Below, in pieces: positions 21,767 through 33,741 of a stretch of DNA of 64,000 bases. This DNA comes from Brachionus manjavacas (taxonomy: Eukaryota; Rotifera; Eurotatoria; Ploima; Brachionidae). Position 1 is the first letter of the stretch. Each line of letters opens with the position of its first letter. The stretch spans positions 434,001 to 498,000 of the forward strand of contig JAHQIY010000032.1 of assembly GCA_019054805.1 (NCBI GenBank), written 5' to 3'. The translations under genes and the position numbers were made by a program. The notes below the pieces were generated by a model, which did no database searches, had not been told where the DNA came from, and was given only the letters and a program-made list of their open reading frames with translations.

Positions 21767-23095
21767 ATCTTTTCATAGCATTTTTTTTTTCATAGCATCT
21801 CAAATTATTTTCATAGCATAATTCTTTATTGCACTTTTTTTCATAGCATTTTTCTTCATAGCATTTTTTTCATAGAACAAATTAATATAATAAAAAAAAT
21901 AATTGATTGAGCAAATAATACATTTTATTGATATTTTATTAATAAATTAAATGATTATAAATGATTAATTATATTTTATTGAATTAATTTAATTGATTGG
22001 AACTAAGCTGATATTTTTTAAATATTCCAAGCAATCATCTTTTTGATAGCCAGAAACAATATGGAAAATACGTTTGTCGTACTTGACTTGGTTCTCATTT
22101 CGAGCAAATTCTTTTCCACTTTTAATTAAAGTGATTAAATTCTCTGTATTTGATTGCTCTTTTCTGAGTTTCTCAACTAACGAATTAATAGTAAAATGTT
22201 TTTTTTCATTAGAGCACCATGCCAAGCTACAACCTTATTATTGGTACGGGTAAGTCGCTTAATACTCTTTTATAAAGATTCCACGTTGGGATTGGGTATC
22301 TTGCATTGGAATTTATGGTGCCTATATAATTCTTCTCAACATACTTACTTAAAGGTTTCAAAGAAGAGTGAAGACAGGACTTTAAAATTCTTATAGCAAA
22401 CTTAATATCTGATTCCGGTACATAAGCTAAAGACTTTAAGACAAAAAAATCAGCTTTAAATTTACGATCATAAAATTTTTCAAGTAGACCAAGTTTGACT
22501 AATCTTTTCCATAAGCTTTGTGCTAAATGAAAAAAGCAACCATTGAAAAAATCATTGGAAGTGTAAAAGAGTATTTTCACACTTCCAATGATATGTTCCA
22601 TTTTTAGTTACTCATTCTTTCGTATAATAATATCCCATGCTACACAATTTCAACCCACCTCTTCTTGTTTTTGTTAAATGAAAATCTTTAGTCGTTGAAC
22701 TAAGTTTATTTATCTCTTCTAACAAATCAAAGAACTGATCGTCGTCCTCTTCTTCGTCAGAACTTGATATTTCTTCATTGTCATCTGAATCGTCACTATC
22801 TCCAATTTGAACATCATCTGAATCGACATTATCCTCTTTGATATTTGTATTTTCTAAACATGACACTAATTCGTCTAGTTCTTTTGGATCAGTTTGTTCA
22901 GTAGCTACTATACGTCTCGATCTTAAATTTTTTACCGAAGGCGAAAAATTTGAAAATTGCTTTACAAAATTTTTATTCATTCTTTGTATAATTTAAGTCA
23001 TGTAATTTATTTATTTGTTTTAATTTATAATTAATTGCTATGAAAATATTTGCTATGAAAAATAAGTGCTATGAAAATAGATGCTATGAAATTTT
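21767..23095 (-). mobile_element. Deleted FLYWCH/MULE-type transposon with opposed end arrays
   Basis: The left edge has at least six copies of TTTCATAGCA or a close variant (21771, 21788, 21809, 21839, 21854, 21868). The right edge has four copies of the reverse complement TGCTATGAAA (23036, 23051, 23067, 23082). Between them lies the minus-strand transposase remnant. Arrays of short motifs in opposite orientation at the two ends are expected of transposase-binding subterminal repeats. The exact termini and the target duplication (8-10 bp for MULEs) could not be fixed. Confidence 0.7.
21989..22980 (-). pseudogene. FLYWCH-MULE transposase, internally deleted
   Basis: From the ATG at 22980 the minus strand encodes an acidic leader (DSDDSDDNEEISSSDEEEDD) and the start of a FLYWCH finger (TRRGGLKLCSMGYYYTKE). 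An in-frame TGA follows, and in the same frame KNGTYHWKCEN, the finger's W-x-C strand. It then jumps to the C-terminal part of a MULE transposase (NGCFFHLAQSLWKRLVKLG, FAIRILKSCLHSSLKPLSKY, YPIPTWNLYKRVLSDLP). After a frameshift come TNNKVVAWHGALMKK, then a further shift and HFTINSLVEKLRKEQSNTEN. The catalytic middle is missing. The deletion junction is a 14-bp perfect palindrome at 22551-22592. Dead copy. Confidence 0.8.
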
Positions 23096-23099
23096 CGGC

Positions 23100-23960
23100 A
23101 AATACTTAAATTAACATTAGTTTTGGTAATTGTATCTAAAGCTATTTAATTTTAACAAAAATAAATAAAAATGTAAACTAAATAAATTTATTTTTATAAA
23201 TATTTTACTAAATTTTATTCGATAAAAAAATAAAATTTAATATAAGATTATTTTTTTCTTCAAATTGTATTTATACCTTTAATTTAAAAAGTTAATAAAT
23301 TTTTTTGGAAAAAAAATTAAGACCTCAAAGTATTATATAGCAGTAACTCTACTGGCGTTTTTTCAATGCAAACAGAAGAATTTATATTTTTCTTTATTAA
23401 ATTTTAAAATTGTCATTCAGACATGAACGTAAAATAAATGAGGTTTTTGAGACTTGATAATAAATTTTTAATAAAATGCTAAAAAAATCGTCTAAAAACA
23501 AATTTATTTTTTAAAACAAATAAAAATCTGGTAAATAATAAGTTTAAATAGAGAAAAAATTAATTTGTAAATATTATAATTAATTGAAAATAATCTACGA
23601 ATCTAGTTAAAAATCTACTTATATCGTGAAAAAAAATACTAACTTTTGAATTCATTTTTCAATTTAGAGATAAAAAAATAGTGTGACCGCTTAAGTTTTT
23701 CTCAGCAAATTAAATGACACTGGTCTGTTTTATTATTTTAATAAAATTTAGTTTTTAAATCCAAGGTTTTTTAAAATTCTATCGGTAAAATAGAAGTATG
23801 CTGAAATCAATTATTGATTTATTGTTTGCGCATTAAAATTGAAATAAAGTAAATAATTGTTCAGTTCTTATCACTCTTTCAATATTTTACAAAGTTTAAT
23901 AATTTATTAGAATAAAAACAAATAAATTGAAAAATTATTTTTGATTCTTTCTTTGGGAAA
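23100..23960. other. AT-rich upstream region of the WSC/PKD/EGF gene
   Basis: No frame or repeat was recognised. It should contain the promoter of the gene starting at 23961. Confidence 0.35.
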
Positions 23961-26598
23961 ATGAAAATTCTGATCAAATACATAACAGTTTGTCTTCTTT
24001 TGCAAGTCACTCATAGAGAAGGATGTAGATCTCGATCAAATTCAGATTCTACAACTTCATCGCCAGTGTTTACTTACACGTACCCAAGTTCTGGACAGAT
24101 CTTAATAATTGAAAATCCGACATATGTTTACGCAGATGAAAAATTCACATTCTTTATTTTTATTTTAACTCATCAAAACTCAACATTCTCTTTAATAATT
24201 GATTTTGGCGATCAAAATTATCAGGAAGTAAACACAACTCAAAAGACAGTGTCAATAGATAAAATTTACTCTGATTTTGGTTTATACAGATTAAATGTTT
24301 CAATAGTATATCCTTTTTTTATCAATGAAACAAAAACCATTGTGGCGACTAAAAGTATTTTTATGTCAAATAAGCTTGTTAATTGTGACATATTTATTTT
24401 TTGAAGAGACTTATTCACGTAAATTTTATGGAATGGATGAAATCGATTGTTTTAATGATAATCAAACCGAAAGAGATTTAGATCATTTTATAGAGACCTA
24501 CGAACTAAAAATGACTAATGATCTTTGTGGAGATATTTGCTTTCAGGAAAAATTCACTTTTGCCGGAACTCAAAATGGGTAAAAAATAGGATAATTTAAA
24601 AATGAAAACAAAATTTTGTTACTAAATTAATGATTTTTTTTTTATTTGTGTAAATTTACTCATATCTATTTAATTTTAGCTTATTAGGATTTTTTTATTA
24701 GGATAGAAATATTTTTTTCAATATAAAAAACTTTATCGATGTAAAAAAAAATTTTTTCCTAGTCCCTTTTTTTAAAGAAAATTATATCTTCTGCTACCAA
24801 TTTTTTTTCACCTGCTTGTAAAATTATTTTTATGATGGCAAAAATAAAAGTATAAAAAAAACCAAAAATATTTTGGGAAAATTTTATTCATATTAAATTT
24901 GAAAAGAATTTAAAAATAAATTACTATTACTACTCCTAAATTGAGCTTAGTACCAACAAAAAAAATAATAATTTCTTATGTAAATTTCAAATTTAGTTTT
25001 TTCGCAATCTTTTTGATTTTCTTTAGTCCTTTTTTAGAACCACGAGGTCTGCCTCGGCGTTTCGGACCATTTAAAGATTTTTGTGCATCAGCGATATGAA
25101 AATTTTGATCAATATTTAAATCATTCGGTTAATCTAATTGTAAATGATTTGATAAGTTTTCACCATTTATAACATTGGATAATCCGTTTTTTTTCCCCTT
25201 TAATAAGTGTCAAAGGAAGCAATCATTAATTAATTTTTTATACTAGCAAAAATTTGCAAGCAGAAGAAAAAAATTTACTAGCAGGAAGAAATAGATCTCT
25301 TTTTTAAATATCTTAAAATGAGTGTTTTGAGTGCACATTCTTTCTAAAGCTTCTTTCGAAAACACTTCCCAAATCAATCATATTAGAATTTGGTGATAAA
25401 ATTATTTTTTAAATTTTGGAAATGATTCTTCTTTTTAAAAAAAAATAGAGTTTTTTTAAATCAAAAAAATTTATTAATGATGTAGCATTTTTTTAAAGTA
25501 AATTTATTTAAGTAATTAAAAAAAATAGCATTCATTTTAAAGGTTTTTGAACAGCGCTATTTAACAGGCTTTTTAAATTTTTTAAAAAGTCACTCAGTAA
25601 TGTTTGTAACTGATTTAATATAGATAAAGTATAAATTTTCCGAGAGGTTAATTTGAATATTAGACCTATCTGAAGTTCTAAGAATAAAATCCTTGACGGG
25701 TGACAACTTGAAATCGAGACGAACTTTAAGTATCATTTGCAATGCTTTTTTAATTTTTTTTCGAATCTCTTTCCACATTCTTGTAGTAAATTTAATTTTA
25801 AATACGATAAAAAAAATTATTCAATTTGAATTAAAAATGACCAAAATAAATTCATCTAAAGAAGAGACCCTAAGAATTCGCGTGGACGCTTTTTTTAACG
25901 AAAATAGATCACTTGGAAAGATTCACTCTGAGGCATTTTATGGCAGAAAAAATTCCAAGGTGCACTGTTTACCGAATTTTAAAACGTAGTGAATATTTTT
26001 CACCAGAAAGGAAACAAAGATCTGGTCAAACCCCGAAAAAATGACTAAACTAAAAAAAATGATTATTTTGATCAATTTACTTGATTGACCAAAATATCAA
26101 ATTTGTGCAAAATTGCGAAAACCCTGCAATTACGAAGATTTTTGGTCCATTTTAAAGGAGAAAGTGTATGAGAATGGCTGGAGAGACAAAAAACAAAGAT
26201 TAACTAAGGAATAAAATACGTCTTTGTACAAGAAATATGGACCAAAATCTCGAACAGGACCTTTTGGCCTCTACATTCAAACGACTTATTGAAAAAAGAA
26301 AAACCATAAATAAAAAGTTGAATAAAAATGCTATATTCACTCAAAATTTCGTTTTATTTTGATAATTTTAAAGAAGCAATGACCTTTTAAAGTTCGTCTC
26401 AATTTTATGTTGTCAATCGTTATTTTTATTTTCAGGCCTGTGCCGAGAGAATTAACCTATAATTAAGGCAAGAAGCGAGCTGATGGATTAAGAATTAGTT
26501 TGTACAATGCGATAAATATTTTCATAGCTGATCTATTATTTATTTATTGAATTGAATTAACCTCCTTTAAGGAGAAGTAAAAGAAAATAAAGATAAAT

Positions 26599-26629
<31 letters not shown>

Positions 26630-29600
26630 GTTGTGTTTTTGTGTTTTTTTTTTAAAAATGAAAAATTATTACCTAAAAATAAAATAAAATCTATTGACTT
26701 CTTTAATTTCTTTTTTGCCTTTAATTTTTCAAAATCTTTTCAAGATCAGAATGTTTTTGTGGCAACTCACATGGAAAATACAATCGAAGTAATTGCACGA
26801 TTGCTTGTTCTGGAAATAGCGACCAAATTTGCGGTGATGTTCTAAAAAACTCAGTTTACAAAATAAATTGTTAGATTTTTAGTATGAATCAAAATTTAAA
26901 TAATTTTTAAATCTTTTATTTTAGATGACGAGGTTTCCATAAATTGTAATCCAAAGAATTTATTTTTGAATGAAAAAATTGTGTGTGAAGTGAATGTAGT
27001 TTTAAAAAATTATTCATTTAGTAGTGAAATTTCTTACGGAGATACGAATATAACAAGTGAGATTAATTCAACTGATTCAAATTTCTCATTTGAAAGAACC
27101 ATTACAAAACCAGGCGTTTTTGGTTTTCGGGTGGAAGTCACTGACTTGCAAATCTATGCATTAGAGAATGTTAATGTCACAGGATGTAATATACTTTTAT
27201 TTATATTTATATTTTCTCATTTTAATTTATATAAAATGTTATAAAAATGTGGAAAATTCCTAAAAATTTTAGCTAGTTTTGTATAAAGCTTGAATAATGT
27301 TGATGAAAAAAAAATTATTGTCAAAAAAAATACTTAATTAATTTTAGAGTTAAAATAATATAGAATTGAAAAATTTATTATAAAAAAAAATATTTCATCA
27401 ATTCAAAAGATTGTTTGAAATTCTCAAATGTTCTTTAAATTTTTCTTTTGAATGACCTGAAAGATAAGTTTTTAATATTTGACCGTTGTCAGCACCATTT
27501 TTGTAGCTTATTACTGATCTCCAAAATCTTTTGATTAATTTTTTATAAATCTTCTTTTCATAAATTTTTTTTTTCTTCAAAAAAGGTCATTGATTCTTTA
27601 AAAAGAATTTTCATTTTTAAAGAATCACATTGTCACTTTTAATTAATCAAAAAACACGTTTTAAAAGAAAACGCTAAAAATCTTTTCGTAATAAAAACGC
27701 GAAAAAATGTTAAGTTTAATCGCGTTTATTTAGATAAATTTTTTCGGTTGTATAGGAAACACTTTTGAAAGCAATTTTAATCAATTATTGCATTTAAACT
27801 CTTTTAAATAAGAAATTAAAAATCAATTAAGGATATCTCAGAGTGTGACAGTAATTAAAAAAAAGAGTATTTCTGTCAAATTAGAGTCGATAATTTTGAA
27901 TACATTAATGCAAATTGTTATTTTATCCATGATAAATTTTTTTTGTGTGTATACGTTAAGAATTTTGTTATAAAAAAGTCCAACATACCATATAAACATC
28001 TGTATAAAAGTGTCGTTACACGATCCTTTTTTTGTCGCAAGTAATTTACTATGATCACATATTTGATGATCACTTATCAAATTACTAGAAGTACTTAGAG
28101 AATTAATTCTTATATAACTTATTATGATTAATTTTTGACAATTACTTTATCTTTTTAATAATGATTTTTTATTACGATGAATAAAATTATTCTTAATTAA
28201 ATATTGAAAACGTTTTTTTAAAAATAAATATTTGAACTTACATAGCAATTTTAGCATTCAAACTAGTGATACGTACAGAGAACAGCTTGTATTTTTTCAA
28301 TGAAAAACTTGGATGTTAATACCAGACTTATCTCATAAAATAAATCATAAATAATAAGCACTCTAACTATCATGAAAAAAAAACATTTTTAAAAGTTATG
28401 GTAATGTTCAATAAAAAAGGCTATGCCGGTGGTTATCCAATTTTGCTTATATCTTTGTCATAAAGAGTTCTCAAGATCCTAAAATTTCAATAAGATGATT
28501 AATGCAATCATACAATAATACTCAGTGCTTTGAATAATTTTCTATGATTTAATTTTTATTTTAATAGTAGGAGTAGTAATAGTTCTTGCTGCGACACCTA
28601 AGATGTAGATTGTCTAAGCTTATCACCGCAAACTGACCGTGTTGAGCTGTAGCAGCCGATTTCATTGAACTTATCTAAAGCCATTTTAAAATTAGCGGTT
28701 GACTTAAATTTCACAACATTTTCTGGCAACTTATGCCAATGCGGAACTACTCTGTTTGAGAAAATACATGTCTGGCATTTACTGCAGCCGCAAAAACGTT
28801 TCTAATTTGAGCTGGGAAACTTTCTCTCTGGACTCTGATATTTCCTCTTAACTCCCCGGCTGGTCCCTTGTTTTCTGATTTTTTCGCTAGATTCTTGACC
28901 AAGCTTACCTTTTCTATTCCATTCACTAATTTGTACATTTCAATCACGTCCCCTCTCACTCTTCTTTCACTCAGCTTTTTCAGTCCTAATTTTGTTAGCC
29001 TCAATTCATACGGCATGTTTCTTACAGACAAAGGGATTTTTGTTGCCCTCTCTTGCTCCTTTTCCACAAATTCACGTTCATTTTCATACTTGGATTCCAA
29101 ACCTGCACTGCATTATCTAGGTGGGGTCTCACCATGGATATAAACAATCTTCCCCAAAGTCTTTCTTCTCTACTTGTAAACGTTCGCTTTAGCATTCGAA
29201 GCACCCTACTCGCTTTTGTACAAGCACTTTTCACTTGGCTGGTCCATTTTAAATCTGATGAAACTTTCACTCCAAGATCCCTTTCACACTCTGTGGTCGC
29301 TAGTAAAACATTCCTGTTGCTTTTTTGTGTATATTTATGCCTTTCATTTAGTCTACCGAAATGCATTACTTTACATTTGTTAGCACACAGTCCGATACGC
29401 CAAACCTCTATCCATTGACATACTGCATCCAGATCTGTAACATTGCTCCCTCATAAACATTATTTACTATACCGAGTATTTTTGAGTTATCTGCATACAA
29501 TTCCATTCTATTTGAAACGCAGTCAGGTTTGTCATTTATGTAAAGAACAAATAACAGGGGTCCAAGTACAGACCCTTGCGGAACTCCACTTAGTACCTAT

Positions 29601-32600
29601 GACCATCTAGAAACTCCATCACCAAGTACAACTCGCTGAGTTCTCATACTCAAAAAGTCTTCGAGCCTCCTTACTATTTTTTCACCTAGCCCATAACCAC
29701 GTAGTTTATGAAGAAGTCGTTGATGCGGTACCGTATCGTTACACATCCTTTCTTTGGAACAAATCCATGTTGACTTCCAATTATTAGATTATTCTCTTTA
29801 AGGTAAAACATTAGTCGGTCGCTGACAATACCTTCCAGAACTTTACAAGCGACTGACGTAAGTGATACGGGTCGATAATTAACTGGCTCTAATTTAGTTC
29901 CTTTTTTATAAATCGGTGACACATTTGCTCTTTTCCAATTTTTTGGGATTTTTCCTGTCTCTAATGATTTTTCGAAAATAATCTTCAATAGCACTGACAT
30001 CTTTTTTGCGCAGTTTTTCAGTATCAGTGGATGTACTTGGTCTGTGTCCATCGATTTGTTGCCATTTAATTTCTCTAGTCTCCGTTCAATCAGATCTTCG
30101 TTTAGCTCCTGCATGACATTCTCAATATCGACAGTAGAGGAAGTACGTAAAGGAAAAAAAGGCTTTTTATCATTGGCTTCTTTATTAAAGACTGAATGAG
30201 ATTGATCATTTAATAGCTCAGCTATCAGTTTTTTATCACTCGTTACTTCACCCTCTTTTGTGCTTTACATTCTTATTTCTTCCTTAACTCACTTATTTTA
30301 CTTTTCTTAATTCCTGTTTTAACTCTCTACATAATCTTCTATAATCATATTTTCTTATTTCAAATTAACTTTTATTACATGCTTTCATCTTATACCAAGC
30401 TCGATGCTTAAGTCTTACTACTCTATTTAGCTCGTAGTTCATCCATTTTTCGCTCTGTCGCAAATTTTCTCTTTTATACGGTACGTGTTTTTCATTAAGT
30501 CGCAGATACTCATTCGGAAAACTTTTATTGCATTGATTAACATTCCGTCCAACTAATCTTTTTTCCAGTCCACTGACCCCATACCAGTATTGATTTGGTC
30601 AAAATCACGTTTTTTCTCTTTAATTTCGTAATTCTTGTGCTCACATCTTTCGTTGCAAATTTCCACTCTAACAACACATGAGCCTTCTCCACTTCACCAA
30701 GTTGTGGCAAAGCCCTCACTTCCAGAACTCTTTCAGGCTCACTCGTTAACAGTAGATCAAGTTAACTTGAATCTTCTCTTTTCCATATATAAATGTTGGA
30801 AAATCCGCACACTGAATCATATACGATTCATCTAAGCCTTCCAAGAACCGCAACTCATTTTCTCCACTGGCATTTCCGCCATCACATGTCCAGCTGATTT
30901 CTGGAAAATTGAAATCTCCACAGACTACCACCGCATCCTATATTTTATTCTCTATCATTTTCCTTGCCTCTTTTAATGAATCATTCACACACACAGTGAC
31001 AAAACCATTACTTTTAGGTGGTCTGTACATGCATCCCACCAACAAACTTTCTGCACGCCTTCTCACTCCACACCATATATGTTCAATACCATCTGCACAT
31101 AGAACTCTACAGGTCACTTCCATCGAACACAGAAAACAGATCTCACATATAAACTCCACCGCCACGTCCCGTTCTGTCTCTTCGGTATATAGTATATCCC
31201 GATATACACGGTATCGAGTTCTCGGAATACCAAGTCTCAGATACACATAAAATATGTGGCCTATCCAACTTATCCAGCCGGACAACAAGCTCCGTAAGTT
31301 TGTTGTTGAGTGAAGTGGCATTTGTATAAATACAAGTGAGAAAAGGTTCACGAAAGCTTATCATTTTCTTATCTAAACTTCAATTCAATTTAGGCGACCC
31401 AAGAATTTCATTGTACTGGCTAGAAAAAAATTCACCACTCCCACTCACTATTCTATTATCATTAATTACATTATATTTATACTTTAAAAAAGGTTAAAAT
31501 AAAATATTTTTCTCTAAATTAATTTTCCCTAGAGTATTCAAACCTTTAGATGCATTTAAATAAACATTCTGCCCGTTTAAATGAGTTTTTTCTATCTGAT
31601 AAAATTGCGTTTAAACGCAAACAAGGCGTAAAATTTTTAAATGGGAAAAAATTGTAAAAAAACGCATAGACTAATACGTTATATCTTATTGTCTGATTCG
31701 TTTAAACACTTAGATATTACGCGTATAACGTGTAGTTATTGTTAAGTATAAACGGACCAAAATCAAAAAGATTCTGTTTCTCTCTCTTTTTATTCTTTAT
31801 TGCTTTCTAGCAACTCAATTCGAGCCCGAAGTACAGATGAGCTATTATTGAAAGCGAAGATTTTTGGTTCTGAAAATGATCACATCAAATTTTAATTATG
31901 AAATTAATAAAAAAAAGTTAAATGGAAATAATGCAGAGATGCATTTTGTATTTAACATGTTAAGAAAAATTATAAGGTAAACTCTGCCTTATCAAAAAGC
32001 ACATTGCACAGATCATACAATCTAAATGATGCTTTTTTATGCACGTATAATATTTTTAATTAACAATAATATGCAATTTAAAAACTAAAATAGGAACAAA
32101 TTAAAAACATTTTAGTTTTTTTATGTAATTAATGTCAATTACATTTAAATTGATCACTATTTTAATTTATTAATACATAATTGATTGAAATGAAACTCTT
32201 ATACAATCAAATAAAACAAAATTATTTATTAATTAATCCTATAATGTTCAAAAAAATAACCATTTGAAATTTTTTTTATCTTTTTTGTTTTGTCTTTTGA
32301 TTTTACTTTAATATAAACCAATTTTGCCTTATCTCTAGTTCGATTAAGTTAATCGAAAAAATAAATAAATATTTAAAATAACTCGGGATTGAAAAAAAAG
32401 ACCTGTAATTGAAGAAATTCCTAGTAACATATCTCAAGATCAGGCCCTTGAAGCTAATACTAAGGGAAAAACTAAAGGAAAAGGTAAAAGTTATTTTCCT
32501 TTCTGTACTTTTCGCTCCTTTGAGAGGCTAAAAAATGCCTCGATAGAGAATTCGATTTTTTGTCCTTAAAAAATATATTTTGTTTTTATTTTAATTTTTT

Positions 32601-33741
32601 TGTTCTATTTAGATAATTTTTACTTTATATTTATTAAAAAAAGTAATGAATAAAATTTTTTTTCCAAATTCAGTATTTTAGTTTTTTTTTTGCATAAAAT
32701 AAACCCAGGTAATAATTACATGCATTTTTTATTTTTTTAAATTTTTTTATTTATTTCAAATGATCATTTTGAGCATCAAAAATTGATCATAAACTTCAAA
32801 TTGCTCGTAAATTAATTTTTTTTTCAAATAAAAAAACTTAATTTAATTTTCATTAAGTACTATTACATGATTGTCCAACAGTTGTCAAAAAGGGAGAGCA
32901 GTTCAATTTCTCAATTGAGTTTTATGGTTTTGACCAAAATGTAACCATAAGCTTTGGGGATTTAACTTCAATTTCAATCGAAAATCCACATGGCTTTATA
33001 TTTGCTAGAAAAATGCGGATTAATAAAACTTATAACAAATTTGGAAATTACAAAATGTTTGCCTATGATGCACATGATATGTTCAATTCTAGCTGCTATA
33101 TTAAATTGGACGGTTCAACGCTAGATTTGAATGATATAAACTCTGTCGTCTACTTATTAGATAAGAAACTTGATTTAAATGATTGTCTGAATAACTGTTC
33201 CGGAAATGGAATATGCAAGCAACTTACTGACAATTACTTCAAATGCACTTGTTTCGAGGACTTTGAAGGTAATTCTTGCCAAACGAACAAGCACAAGTGT
33301 ATCAGAAAACCTTGCTTAAACAATGGTATATGTAATGAGACCAAAGTTATCGCAACATTAACTGACGATGTTAATTACGAATATAAGTGTTTTTGTTCGG
33401 ATAGATTTTATGGCACCCGTTGTGAATATATGAAAAAAGATTTCTGCACAAACAAAACTTGCTCAGGAAACGGAATTTGTTTCCTCAATCAAACTTCTGA
33501 GCAAGGAGAGTGTAAATGTTTTCCTTTATATAGTGGAAATAATTGTCAAATAGAATCCAGCGAGATAAAAACTAAAAAAAAAATTATCAGCACAGCAACA
33601 ATTATAGCATTTACCACAATAATTCTGCTCTTTTCTACCTTAATCGTTCTCGACATTTTGTCAATATTCACCAAAAAAAAATCAAATAAAGTAGCCCCAG
33701 TGGAAAAAATAGAAATATTCAGACCAACTTATGTCAATTAG
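23961..33741 (+). CDS. Single-pass membrane protein: PKD-like, WSC, two PKD-like, three EGF domains
   Basis: Proposed exons 23961-24354, 24407-24578, 26745-26869, 26925-27185 and 32882-33741 give 1812 nt, 603 residues. All joins are GT..AG and in phase. Signal peptide about 1-21. PKD-like domain 1 has IIDFGDQ (79-85) and [17 protein letters not shown] domain (about 140-230) is split by an intron: [15 protein letters not shown] and [18 protein letters not shown] in exon 2, [20 protein letters not shown] and [10 protein letters not shown] in exon 3. PKD-like domain 2 has EISYGDT; domain 3 has ISFGDLTS. Three six-cysteine EGF repeats follow (about 419-450, 457-498, 505-539), then a membrane helix (about 552-577) and a 26-residue basic tail. 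Many N-glycosylation sites. WSC domains are putative carbohydrate binders, so an adhesion or glycan-sensing role at the cell surface is inferred. An alternative last acceptor at 32856-32857 would add eight residues in frame. WSC plus PKD recalls the polycystin-1 N-terminus, but no REJ, GPS or multi-pass part is present. Confidence 0.8.
24975..25195 (-). pseudogene. AT-hook protein fragment in the WSC intron
   Basis: The minus-strand frame reads [13 protein letters not shown], then [20 protein letters not shown] and KKLNLKF before TAA at 24977-24975. RRGRPRG is a textbook AT-hook that binds the AT minor groove. An upstream in-frame stop separates an earlier piece ([17 protein letters not shown]). 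Isolated inside an intron and lacking a start, it is probably the broken tail of a transposon protein rather than a host gene. Confidence 0.45.
25701..26415 (+). mobile_element. Internally deleted Tc1/mariner element
   Basis: The 40-bp left end (25701-25740: TGACAACTTGAAATCGAGAC..) is mirrored by 26376-26415, whose reverse complement reads TGACAACATAAAATTGAGAC... Both then share GAACTTTAA. The interior carries both ends of a mariner-like transposase without the middle (separate entry). The outer TA duplication is not evident; true ends may lie a few bases outside. It lies in intron 2 of the WSC/PKD/EGF gene. Confidence 0.8.
25837..26359 (+). pseudogene. Mariner-like transposase remnant, catalytic core deleted
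   Basis: The N-terminal part starts [20 protein letters not shown] and, after a frameshift near 25935, continues [20 protein letters not shown] then SGQTPKK, the helix-turn-helix DNA-binding region and linker. After a junction near 26120 the frame reads [20 protein letters not shown], the region around the last catalytic acid of mariner-type DDE/D enzymes. The C-terminal tail follows ([20 protein letters not shown], then [12 protein letters not shown]). Stops and shifts are frequent. Without the DDE middle it cannot catalyse transposition. Confidence 0.75.
27398..27580 (-). pseudogene. Short ORF related to the 14445-14744 ORF
   Basis: Sixty residues on the minus strand containing [20 protein letters not shown] then [10 protein letters not shown]. 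It shares about a dozen aligned positions in forty with the frame inside the 14011-15270 element (KL..RFWR....Y..GA). It sits in intron 4 of the WSC/PKD/EGF gene. No terminal repeats were found around it. Probably another remnant of the same unknown element protein. Confidence 0.35.
28560..31480 (-). mobile_element. Near full-length degenerate CR1/Jockey-like LINE
   Basis: Read right to left: the apurinic endonuclease part (31364-30740) with [35 protein letters not shown] and later [13 protein letters not shown]; then reverse transcriptase (30114-29500) with [40 protein letters not shown] and [11 protein letters not shown]. The catalytic box is YADN in place of YADD. The C-terminal part (29366-28600) has [20 protein letters not shown] and [14 protein letters not shown]. 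Many stops and shifts. The 3' end at about 28563-28585 is a (TAGTAG)n-like tract. About 2.9 kb, inside intron 4 of the WSC/PKD/EGF gene, antisense to it. Dead. Confidence 0.85.
31485..32390. other. AT-rich intron sequence
   Basis: The remaining part of intron 4 of the WSC/PKD/EGF gene. It has a patch with GCGTTTAAACGC-type palindromes at about 31605-31740. No coding sequence was seen. Confidence 0.35.
32399..32569 (+). pseudogene. Possible FLYWCH-type element fragment
   Basis: An open frame of about 56 codons reads [20 protein letters not shown], then [13 protein letters not shown] and [15 protein letters not shown] before TAA. An acidic stretch, a basic KGKGK run and an aromatic-rich segment resemble the leader of FLYWCH-type transposon proteins such as the one at 3023. 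There are no finger cysteines. Weak; a chance frame cannot be excluded. Confidence 0.25.

Noticed and set aside
29053-31250. Plus-strand frames inside the 28560-31480 LINE
   Set aside because: The minus strand gives endonuclease and reverse transcriptase motifs; the plus frames are antisense artefacts.
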